A stretch of 64,000 nt of DNA, taken from Cricetomys ansorgei. Lineage: Eukaryota; Chordata; Mammalia; Rodentia; Nesomyidae. The notes under the pieces are model-generated. The model worked only from the letters and a program-made list of their open reading frames with translations, did no database searches and had not been told where the DNA came from. The stretch lies in contig JAMJFZ010000199.1 in the NCBI GenBank assembly GCA_026225945.1, positions 66,070,501 to 66,134,500 of the forward strand, written 5' to 3'. Positions 36,985-47,325 of this stretch are shown piece by piece. Within the stretch, counting starts at the first letter, position 1; each line of letters begins with the position of its first letter. Position numbers and translations under genes: made by a program.

Positions 36985-37450
36985 CTTGAGTCTGGGGGCA
37001 CCAAGGAACACAGCAGAGAGGACAGTGGCATCCTGCCTTGTCTTTGGCAGACCTCCGGTAAGTCACAGGAGTTCACACAGACACTGGGGACATGCTTCAG
37101 GGAGTGTCTCAACTTTAATTCAGGGTGTAGGGTACATATAAAAGACTACAAACAGAGGAGGAGTTGGTGACCCTGAGAATGCCCATTGGTAAGGACATCT
37201 ATGTCAGGCGTGGCCTTGACTTTGTGTGGAGTTTGAGTCTGTGTATTCCAGCCTGCAGGGCAGAAAAGCATGTTTGTTACGTGAAGGTTCATATTTAAAT
37301 TTGGCTGAGTTTTGGCCAGGGCTAAAAGGTGAGGAGCACCGGAATTTCTCCCATCCTTACCCTCTAGGGGTGACACAGGGTACAAGGCGAGCTTCAACTC
37401 ACTATAGCCCTTGGACAGTCCCAGGCCAAATTACTCACTTTCTAATATGA
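36985..37450 (-). mobile_element. Probable ERVK-type LTR, reverse
   Basis: A block clearly richer in GC than its surroundings. Read on the - strand it shows U3-like sequence, a CCAAT (in accaatgggcattc), a TATA-like ttttatatg, an AATTAAA polyadenylation-like signal about 25 bases on, a U5-like part, and then a tggtgccccc...acaagggac stretch at about 36981-37010. That stretch resembles a decayed primer-binding region, so leader sequence may continue left of 36985. On the + strand the same TATA region reads TATATAAAAG (37136-37145). Family and ends are uncertain. The antisense 83-codon frame and the 74- and 109-codon + frames are not gene-like. Confidence 0.5.
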
Positions 37451-38300
37451 GTACTTCTTCTTTAGTGTTCTGTACTACATACGATGTACTTGCTCCTCCA
37501 GCAGCACTCACAGACATTAGGGTGAGAGTCTTCACCTTCTTTGATAGACAATTAGCTAGCTTGGACTAATTGCCAGTTTCTCCCCTTTCATTTATTAATT
37601 TATTAATTTTCATATTTTAATCAAGTGATAATTATTTAGAGTTATTTAATTTTAGGAAGTTTTCCTAGCTTCAGGAATTGAAGACAGATTTCAGGAAGAG
37701 CTGCACTCCTGAACTTTCACAGAATTCCACACATTCCTTCACGGAAGAATTGTGGAAAAAAATATGTGCTCATCTGTTTCAGAGATGAAAAGAAACAGTC
37801 CTTGAAGAAAGACCAGCAGGAACAGGGGCATCACAGGAAAAAATAAAATATCTGCCTATTCAGTGTGCACTCCTGAAATCTCATACATTGCTTTACAAGC
37901 AACACTGAAAGTAACCAGCCTTTGATAAATTAATGAAGGTATGAATGAGTCTATAAAGGCACAATAGAACCTTGAAAATTTAGTAACACCTCAATAAAAT
38001 AATACATCCCTTATGCAAATAAAAACTACACTGAGAGTCAAGATAGTTGATAATCTTAATTGGTGAACTCATTTCAACTTCACAGGAGGTGCAAATTTTT
38101 GCCCTCTTACTTCAAAGAAATGGAGTCTGCTCCTGTGACAGATGATGGAGGGGACTTCTCTCTGAGTACTAGGCAGGCATTAAAAGTTGGTAAAGCAATT
38201 TAAAAATCTGTTAAAATTGTCGTTAGTGTTAACGATAAGGTCTTTAAATTTCATTTGTAAGTTTTGTTTTTGTATCCATTTAACTATAAATAATCAAAGA
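37451..38300. other. No gene or repeat recognised
   Basis: AT-rich, unassigned. Confidence 0.55.
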
Positions 38301-38740
38301 TGTTGGGCATGGGACAACTTGACAACTGATTAGAAGTTATTGAGCTTTCCTTGCTGGCCCTGATACCATGCAAGAGGATTGTCACTTTACTTTTGTGACT
38401 TACACAGTTTTGGGGATTTACCTGGTGGGGCAATTTTTCATGAAGAAACAACAAGCAGTGTATTCTGATTAGCTATAAGTGTCTGACACTGAGATCTCTC
38501 ACAGCTAAGCTTATATGCAGAACCTAGCTTCTAGTGTGGCCCATCCACAACCTGTGCTTGATCATTGAGATGTAGCATAAGTTTCAGCAAGGCTGCTTGC
38601 CATGTAAATAACAGGCTGTAGACCTGTCCAGCAAGAGGCTAAATAAAGCTCAAGCTGTCCTGGCAATGGGTACCCATGCCCAGTCCTGGGGTAGGCATCT
38701 GTATCCCCAGCAGAGTTAGGAGCTCTAGCTCATCACTGTA
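38301..38740 (+). mobile_element. Possible ERV LTR
   Basis: Starts tgttgggcatggg, includes AATAAA (in ggctaaataaagctcaag) near 38643, and is richer in GC than its flanks. That layout fits an LTR, but I do not recognise the family, and no 3' end or target duplication is evident. Confidence 0.3.
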
Positions 38741-38860
38741 GTCCTAGCAGTGGAATCTACTCCCAGTCTTATACTACAGTCACCACTGAGTTCTAGTGAC
38801 TCAAAAAGTCAGCTCCCTGACTACTCAAAAAGCATCTGGATTTCTAGAACATCCATGGTA

Positions 38861-38958
38861 AAAAGAGAAGCTGAAGGAGAGCAGAGGAGAAGAGAGAAGA
38901 GGCGAGGAGACAGAGAAAACAAAAGAAAGAACAGAGCACTGAGAGAAGATAATAAATA
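38861..38958 (+). repeat. Purine-rich (GA) tract
   Basis: About 100 bases almost free of pyrimidines (gagaagagagaagaggcgag and similar). The 69-codon frame through it is Arg/Glu/Lys-rich because of base composition. Confidence 0.85.
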
Positions 38959-38960
38959 GA

Positions 38961-40894
38961 TGGTCATAAGGAGCCTATGGACTTTAGTGTTCAAGATAGT
39001 TTCAAAAAACTATCATTTCCTCAGTCTGAGAGCTATTATACAACCTGCTGCTGAGGGGTGAAGATTCTGATACCTTCAGGACTTGTAACCCCTAAGCCTG
39101 CATGAAAGCTATTGTGATTGAAGGGCCAAACATCCTGATAACTGAGACTTGTACAGGGACTGGAATACTATAGGCTGCCAACCTCTACTGTCTTCCTGCT
39201 CCCTTATGTGGCCAAACAATGAGGGAAATGGGAATTCCTAGATACCAGCATTTAAAGAACTTTTTATTGCTAATTATGGTTTCTATCCAGGCAAAGAAAT
39301 TATCCCCCAGCCAGCAGACCTATTACACTAATACACTAATAGAATGTGGAAAATGCTTGCAAAGGAGTAGGAAGCTTCAATTATAGTATACCTAAGAAGC
39401 TCTTAGTAGCTATATGATTACTCTATTCTTAGTAGTTGAGCTACATAATCTTATTTTTCTCATGTTGTGTGTTACCTTCCCGCTATTGCTCATGTGGATG
39501 ACCTTTCTTATATAGTTACTACTCTACAAAACTGTCTATGCCTTCTTAACCATATCTACTAAAGAGCTATTACAACAATGTATGATTTTGTTTTACATAA
39601 TACGTAATCCATATTTGTATATCATTCAGATGGAACCTAAACTCTGTTCTAGGTCTCTCTGGGGAAGCCTTTACATTTCAGTCCCTAGGTCATCTCTACC
39701 CATTCATTTGGGTGAGGTCTGCCAATCATTCATTCGCCAGGCCTACTGTGCATCCCACAACTGTATTTGGTTCCCAGCATATTTGATTTATATTAATGGA
39801 AATCACTGGTGATAGAAGACTTTGTATTTAGAATGAGAGAAAATAATGTAAGCTCTCATCATTGAATCTTCATAAAGTCTTATTGTATATGAATTAAAAA
39901 TAGAGGGTAATCTACCAAATATTTAGGATTAATGTAATTTTTACATAGAATTATTTCAGGAGACATTATTCAGTTGCCTCTCATTATCTTAAGGCCTCTT
40001 AACACCTAACCTCCTCTGGGGGAAATAAAAATGAATACAATATAATTATGTGTGACTTCTATTTTTCTTAAATCATAATCAACTTTTATTAAATTTCCCC
40101 CTATTTCATGAGATGCAATACTCTCCAGATTTGTTTTGGAAAGAAGCTTACTGTTACTTGTTTTTTTTTTTACTATAGCAAGTTATGAGGGAGTTATTTA
40201 AACTGGGAATTGCTTAAGTTCTGATCTCCCAGTACTGTTGTTTCAAGGCTGCGGTTTTATGCAGAATCTCCTTCACCTCTGAATCTGGCAGGAGCTAAGG
40301 GAACAAAAAGTTCTGCCAAATCTATAAATCAAGTTTGTTTTGCTTTCTGTGATTTAGCAAAGAAACCTTGTAAATTTCTAAAACTTCTAACTGAAAGTAC
40401 ACTGTGGCACAAGGGACAGAACACATTATGGGCAAGATGGTCACAGTGATGAAGAGAAGATGGAGGATCATGGTTGCTTGTACCTCTACTATCTTGAAAC
40501 AATGTGAAGTATAAAACAATCATTTCAACTCTGCTGGAACATTCTTTACCTAAAACCATTTCCTTGTGACTAACACTGTGTCAACACCACAGTTACTGGC
40601 AGAAGACATTGAAGCTTCACGTGTGGATTTGAACTACCAAGGAATGTACCAACTCTTATCAAAATTGTTTCCTTTAAACACTGAACTTCCTTTACATTTA
40701 GTTGACGACATAATTGTAGATTTAAGCTGAGAATATGTGAGTGTAACTACATGAATAGAATTTGTGCTTGAAACATATGTATAAAGTTTTTTGATGGCAT
40801 GCAGGTAACTCTAAAAACTTTTGGCTTTCTTCACGGTCAACCTCACAATTGAATCCTCTTTCCTTCAAAGGCATTATTCCCTGTTCTATATTCT
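38961..40894. other. No gene or repeat recognised
   Basis: About 1.9 kb unassigned. Frames of 65-76 codons on both strands overlap and show no recognised domain. Confidence 0.5.
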
Positions 40895-41040
40895 ATCATC
40901 TATCTACCAATTATCTATTTATATCTCTAACATCTATCTATCATCTACCTATCATGTATGTATGTATGTATCTATCTATCTATTTATTGATCGATTTATC
41001 TATCATCTATCTATCCCTGTCTATCATCTATAATTTATCT
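40895..41040 (+). repeat. Imperfect (TATC)n tetranucleotide repeat
   Basis: ATCTATCTATC and TATGTATG units with interruptions. The two frames of 70-71 codons (Ile/Ser/Tyr-rich) are products of the repeat. Confidence 0.92.
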
Positions 41041-41083
41041 GTTTTTGGAACCAAAAAGCTATGACATATTATTGATGTTTACT

Positions 41084-41178
41084 ACCAGACATACTGGTGA
41101 TCACCTACAGTTCCAGGACTAGGAGGCTGAGAAAAATGATCACTTGATCTCAGGATCTCAAGATTATCCTGGGGGAAT
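41084..41178 (+). mobile_element. B1-like old SINE monomer
   Basis: ccagacatactggtgatcac, tacagttccaggactaggag, gctgagaaaaatgatcacttg, caagattatcctggggg follow the 7SL-derived B1/proto-B1 order. The 3' part is missing and divergence is high. Confidence 0.65.
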
Positions 41179-41304
41179 AATTAATAAAGAAGAGAGGGGA
41201 GGAAAAATAGGAGGAGGAAGAGAAAGAAGAGAAATGCATCACCACCCCACTTTACTTATTTGCTTTTAAGTCTCTACTTAGAATTGTAGTCCTTGAAACA
41301 GAGA

Positions 41305-41362
41305 CAATGTTAATAAACTAACCCAAAGGCTCATGGATAGAGCCAGTATCCAGCAGACTCAA
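41305..41362 (+). mobile_element. Possible MIR core fragment
   Basis: aactaacccaaaggctcatgg then agccagtatccagcag recalls the MIR core 'aacttgcccaaggtcacacagc ... gagccaggattc'. Weak. Confidence 0.35.
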
Positions 41363-41679
41363 AAGTTATTCAGTAAAAGTTCTTTTCACTTGTTTGAAAA
41401 TTTGATAATCACTCAAAAATTATTGAGATTTGTGTATTGACATAAACAATGAAACAAAATATATATGTGCTTTGCCTTCATCTTGCAATGTTCAGTTTAT
41501 TAGAGGAATACAACATGAATTGAGTAATTGAGCATGTTAAACTTTATGAAACTAAATAAAACACTAGAAAGAGATAGTAAAAGAGAAATAGAGAGATAGA
41601 TGGGGAGATTAACATATATGTCAATCTATGTATATTTCATATATAGATTATGTTAATCTATATAATATAATATATAGAG

Positions 41680-41762
41680 AGAGACAGAGAGAAAGAAAGA
41701 GAGAGAGAGAAAGAGAGAGAGAGTGAAAGAGAGAGAGAAAGAGAGAGAAAATGAGGGAGAGC
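41680..41762 (+). repeat. (GA)n tract
   Basis: GAGA and GAAA units over about 80 bases with few interruptions, preceded by a TA-rich hairpin-forming stretch. Confidence 0.93.
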
Positions 41763-41835
41763 TAAACATTCAAAAAGTTTCTAGGCTTCACAGAAATTGT
41801 CCTCCTATGAGTCCAAGAGTTGAACTGCGATATAA

Positions 41836-41840
41836 AGAAG

Positions 41841-41882
<42 letters not shown>

Positions 41883-41887
41883 CTTCT
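41836..41887 (+). repeat. (AT)n tract forming a perfect 52-bp palindrome
   Basis: agaagtt, then 19 AT units, then aacttct. The single-copy arms flanking the AT run are exact reverse complements, so the whole 41836-41887 interval is a perfect palindrome centred between 41861 and 41862. Confidence 0.96.
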
Positions 41888-43556
41888 CCTCTAACCTGAA
41901 TGAAGAATTCCTATATAACACAATGCTATGTATAATGCACAGTACCCAATAGAATAAATAATTGAATTGAAATAGGGACAATATATTGAGGAGGATAGTG
42001 AAGAGAATTGCATGCCCATAGGGTAGATCTGAGAACTGTCAGTTATGACTGAGTTTGAAGGAGGGGATTTCTAAGCAGATGAAGCTGAGGGAGTCTGCAT
42101 CTTTCTATTTAGAAAACATTTCAGGCCACTCCAAACATTGTGTTCATTTCTCTAATGAGTAATGGGACTGACAGAAGACTGAAAGGGGTCAAATGTCATA
42201 ACTATGATTTCTTCTTGCAGAAATCATGTGGTTGTTATTTTGAAAATGAAACAAAGAGAATAGAGTTGGAAAGTCAGGGTAAACTTTCAGTGGTTAAGGA
42301 ATTAGACATGGATGATAAGGTTAAGGGGCTAGCAAGCATGGTGTGTCATTCTACATTCTTACATATTTACAGCATTCAAAGAGAAATGCCCCCTGAAGGC
42401 AATTTCTTCCTCAGGTCTTTTCGACAAACTATTTTCCAAGCTTACATTAACTTCCTTTCTCTCCAATACCTGCTGTAAAACCTGTCACACTGCACAGGTC
42501 ATCTGCTGGCTATGATTATAACATAGACTTGCTGGTCACAAACACTAGGTTGGCAGTGGATAACCATAGCGATTGCAGTGTGCAAGATGATGTCTGTAGA
42601 AAATTTGACTTCCAAGATTTAGAAGTATGCAGAGTAGGTGGTGGATTGAAATGTATTTTTCTCTTTTTGATATGAATGTTTTCTAAAGTTGTTAAAAGCG
42701 TACATCCGTGAATGAATGAAATATTTTTATAATATTAAAATTGCATTGTTTTTCACATGGGTATATCTGCCTCATACTTGAATAAGCTCATTAAAGGTGA
42801 GCTGTTGTTTCTATTTTGTTAAAAAAAAAAATAGAAACTAGTCAGGTAGTCTGTGGCTATTCTGGTACTTTACAGCACCTTCAGACACTTAAGGCAACAT
42901 ATCTCTCTAAATGTTGATGTTTTAACTCATTTGCATTGATTTTCATGCGACTTTGACATTAAAATATACATACTTGTCCAGTAATTTATTCAGTGAAATG
43001 TAAAAATACAAATCTCGAAGAATTCTATATTTGAAAAATAAAAACTAATCTTGCTAAGTGTAATTTCTGTGATATTTTGAGTTAAATGGTAAAGCTCTTC
43101 ACACAGAAAAATTTTCAGATACAATAGATACATTTCATATACATATAAATATGTTTATACTCATCACACTGGAATATTGCTCTGTATTTTATACTTTAGT
43201 CCAGTCTTCAAATCATTAGATCCTTTTAGTTTCAAAATCATCGTGTGTATTCACAGTACCTTCATACTCACAAACTTTCTTATAATGCTGCTTTTATTAT
43301 TTAGCAAATTATAATTCAAAAACCAGACATTAGAGCCACCTTCTAAATCTAGAAACTAAAAATGAGATAAAGAAATATTTTGTAAATATCATTTGTGATT
43401 TACAAGTATATCATAATATGTGTATATGTGCATGCAATGTTTGTTCATGTATATTGTTAGACAATAATTTATTTTTATTTTCTGCTTTTAAATTAATACT
43501 AACCTCAATGGATTGTATGCTTTCATATCTCAGAAAGTAATAGATTTTTAAAGATT
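41888..43556. other. No gene or repeat recognised
   Basis: Unassigned. A 112-codon + frame at 42140-42478 has no recognised domain. A short inverted repeat lies at 42807-42838. Confidence 0.5.
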
Positions 43557-43735
43557 TGCTGTAGTTTTAATTATGTATACTATGTATGTCTTTGTGTGGG
43601 TATATTCATGAGATTTTAAGTGCTCACCAAGGCCAGAGAGGGCATTGTATTCCCTGGAGTTACAGGTGGTTGCTTAGAACACAACTGGCTATCTGCAAGA
43701 GCAGTGTAAGTTCTTCACTATGGAGCCATCTTCCT
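43557..43735 (-). mobile_element. B2/B3-type SINE relic, reverse
   Basis: ggccagagagggcattgtat, ccctggagttacaggtgg, gcaagagcagtgtaagttctt, gagccatcttcc follow the reverse B2 order, with the head at the right. It is diverged, with parts of the body lost. Confidence 0.75.
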
Positions 43736-44549
43736 TTATATGATATAAGTGATTTAAAAAAAATGAGGTCTTTGTGAGCTGCAAATGAGATGACTTTTCC
43801 TTAAGACTTGGCCTCTCTTTGTCTCTTTTTGTTTGATTGCTTTCTAGATCAAAAACACATTTCTGAAATAGTTCTTCTATTCTACTTCCCTACTTTGGTT
43901 GACCCATGTTTCTCAATGCCTGAAATATTTCAAGTGATACATTTGTCTCCATAAATATAATGCCCTGATTTACTGTTACTGAACATTTGAGCAACTGGGC
44001 TGCCACTTAAGTTAGTAACTCACTGAACTTCACCTATCACCACTCATAGAAAGACTTCATTGCTAGTCATGGTATCCACCTATAACACAACACTCTTTTG
44101 CCTTGATTTGGGACATTTACCACCTTGCTGTTGTATTTACTGAGATGTGGAGTTAATTATGTAGTACTATTGGTAACAATGCCTGTAGAAGGAAGAGAGG
44201 AATATACTTGAGAAAAGGAAGTAACTGGAACTTGCCTTCATTTCAACAGCCTCAGCCAACTCTTCAGAAACCTCTGGTAAAACAGCTGTTTAGAATGGAA
44301 GTAACGTGTTCCTATCTTTAAAATCACTTATAATCAACAACCTGTATGAAAAACTCATGGAAAAATATTTTGGAAGAGTTAAGTCTTTTGTAAATATGTC
44401 TGCCTGCTATTGAAAGAGTCTCTTCAAGTTCTTGCTTTAAAAGATATCTGAGTGGCAACTGTGTGACACTATTCCAGGAAAGACATGAATGAATATCTAC
44501 TCACTCTAGAGAGTGAATCAATATCCAACCAAAGTGATATCACTAAAGT
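43736..44549. other. No gene or repeat recognised
   Basis: Unassigned sequence. Confidence 0.55.
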
Positions 44550-45130
44550 CCAAGTTGGTAACCCAATGAGTTTATTGATACTACTCACAGGAGTACAGAT
44601 GAGGTGCTACTTACGAGATAAGGAATAACTCAAATGCAGTTGCATCAGCAAAAGCCCAGCCTATCATGAATGAGAACAAATGAAAACTGTAAACATGGAG
44701 TACTACATGGCATGCAGGCAGCTTAACAGATGGAAGAATATGTCTTCTTACTAGCTTAGCTAGTACTAACACTGCTTCCACGTATTTCAATTTGTCTGAG
44801 AATGTCTCTCAGTTCTTTGTACTTATCTAAACTTAAGGATGGACCTAGTTTTTATATAACCTTTATTACCTAGGGTCTTAAATATTTAGTCAATTTCAGG
44901 GACTCCCTGATACTTATGAGTTGCCACTGTGTTTTAAGGAACCTCTATTTAGAAATCCCTGTGTCTTAATGAACTTGCACACAGGGTAGAATGTTTTACC
45001 TCCTTTTAGAGCATCCTGAGTCTTAAGGAGCTTCGTTCTAACATGGACAATAGCATCATGAACTTGACCACTACTTCACAGTCAAGCCTTCACTTAACCC
45101 ATCCACAATGTTTAGGCATAGATTATAAAA
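44550..45130 (-). mobile_element. Possible unclassified rodent interspersed repeat
   Basis: aacccaatgagtttattg (an AATAAA on the other strand), gcagttgcatcagcaaaagccc and catgcaggcagcttaacag recall a common rodent repeat whose name I cannot give. The right part (about 44935-45040) repeats a theme 'cttaaggagctt / cttaatgaactt / ttaaggaacctc', perhaps degenerate tandem units. Confidence 0.35.
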
Positions 45131-46653
45131 ACCCCAAGTGGGGTAGAGTATAGCATACTAACAACAATTTCCAACAACAGGTTAATTTTTACTAATGCAA
45201 CTTAGCAATTACATGCCATCAGGGGTTTTTAATTTTAATTCAGAAAATTTGGAAGGTAGAACTGCCAGTACACTGATTATTCCTAGTTACCAGAACAGAA
45301 AAAAAGTGCCTTCTCCAAGTTCTCGAAACAAACACCAAATCATCTGCCCCAGGGATTTCCAAACGCCACTTGTGTTCAGTATTATTAGTCAAATCTAGGC
45401 TCCAAGATGCAGGAACACAAATCCCACTGTGTGTCACTCCTTCATCAGATTTCAGCATATGCTTCTGTCCTCATCTCTTCCCATTTCAAATCCATCTTTC
45501 CCAAGTCCAACAATCTTGACATTTTCTGAACTTTCCATTCTCTTTCTTTCCAAAATGTATTTACTTGGATTGTCTCTCTGGCTATTGCCAATAAACAGCT
45601 TATGGGAGGGTGAAAGGGATTCCATTTTCATTAATCAGAGCTTTCCTCTTCCATTAGTGCTGCATTTTGACTTGGGCACAATTAACCACATGTCATAATA
45701 GGAATGATATGATCCTTGTCAGTCAAGAATATATGCCATCCTCTCCATAAATACCATTTCTATTAGATATATTAGATCTTACACATTTGATATATTCTGT
45801 ATTAGACTTTAGATCATATACATTTGAAACATTCTACATTAGTTTTTAATAGCATACACATTTGATTCATTGATATAGACTGTAGACAACAATATGAGTT
45901 TGGTTTTGCTTTTGTTGTTCTTCTTCCCAAAGTGCCCTTTATCACTGCCAACTTTTTAACCACAATTATTAATTAGTTCTTCAAGTCTCAAAAGATTCAC
46001 TGAAGGCTAAGCAAATAAAATTTTAGAACAGTTTTATGTATTTTAATTCATATTTATTTTATTAGAGATTTTACAGTTAAGATTTATTTTATCATTATCT
46101 CTTTTGCTAATTCTGAAAGAAGTTGAGATCAGTTTGTAGCCCATGAAAAACCATGGTAGGCTAAGTCAGGGTTTTTAAGGAATTTTTTCTAGCCTCACTC
46201 TTACTTAATTTTGCTTAATAATGACACCTAACTTCAATTTAAGTAGATTGAATCTGTAAAATAAATCTGTAAAATAAAAAAAGTTCTGACCAGGAAATCT
46301 CTAAGGAATTGTTACAGTGAAAGTGGAGAGATTCAGAAACAAGATTTCTTCTCAAAAAGCAAAAAATTCCTGAGTAGAATAATAACACAATTCTGAAACA
46401 TTATAAACATTTTGCAATAATTCACTGCAGTCTTAAAAACAACCATTGATTTGCAGTGATGTAGAAACGTTGTGGTAAACTGAGACAGGTATAAGTTATA
46501 ATGTTTCATTCAAAAATCAGAAGAAAACCAAAGCAATAAGACCCAACACATGAAAACAATCTTCTTCATTACTCCAGAATCCAGGATCACAGAAAAGTCC
46601 TCATTTGATTTGACATTAGCTACACCTAGAATTACAGACAATAGCACAATGAG
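45131..46653. other. No gene or repeat recognised
   Basis: Unassigned. Frames of 67-89 codons near 45.2-45.7 kb are without recognised domains. Near 45.76-45.88 kb three loosely similar 'catttgatatattctgtattagac' type segments follow one another, a degenerate repeat with a spacing of about 55 bases. Confidence 0.5.
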
Positions 46654-46806
46654 TGTTTTGTTTTTTGAAATGGGCTTTCACTTTGTAGCCTAGATTGTCC
46701 CAAACTTCACTGAGTAATTCCAAGATGGCCTCAAAATCATAGCAATCCTTCTGACTTTACATGTTAAATCCTAGGGTTACAGCGGTGAGCTACTATGTCT
46801 GGTTTG
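46654..46806 (-). mobile_element. B1-family SINE relic, reverse
   Basis: tttgttttttgaaatgggct, tcactttgtagcctagattg, gatggcctcaaaatcatagc, cctagggttacagcggtgag, ctactatgtctgg. An extra 'cttcactgag' segment suggests an internal duplication or a dimeric form. Confidence 0.7.
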
Positions 46807-47220
46807 GGATTGCCAGCCTTACTTACTTGTAGACACTAAAATGACTTAGTGTTATACCTCTACTCCATTATGACATCTATTGCTGGATGCATGTCACGTG
46901 CAAGTGAGCATACATAAGAGCGGGCACTTTTCCCTTTATCATCTTAATCTTATCACATGTCTCTTCAGTAAATGTAGATTTTAACACAATAAACACCTGC
47001 CAATCACTGTGGAGGTAATAGGTACCCTTGATCATATGATGACACTAGGAAATGATGTTAAGACAGAGATCATACAGTCTTTGTCTTATTTTTAGCCTAT
47101 TGCAAAAAAGAACAAATTTTACTTTTGGTTAGAATTTTCAAGGTATAAGTGTGATATCCTTTGACATTGGAGTGTATAGTACAGTCAGTTTTTGATGTTG
47201 TTACTCTTGCAGTTGTTATT

Positions 47221-47325
47221 ATTTGCTCTGGATTAGGTCTCATTCTGTAGCTCAGGCTGACTTTGAATTCATGATAGTTCTGTCTCAGACTTCAAAGTAC
47301 AAAGATTTCAGGTACTTGTTACACT
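47221..47325 (-). mobile_element. B1-family SINE relic, reverse
   Basis: ggtctcattctgtagctcagg, ctgactttgaattcatgatag, tctgtctcagacttcaaag, gatttcaggtacttgttac. An old copy. Confidence 0.7.

Noticed and set aside
42807..42838. 11-bp inverted repeat gtttctatttt / aaaatagaaac
   Set aside because: AT-rich, with a poly-A loop and no flanking target duplication. It does not support a small transposon.
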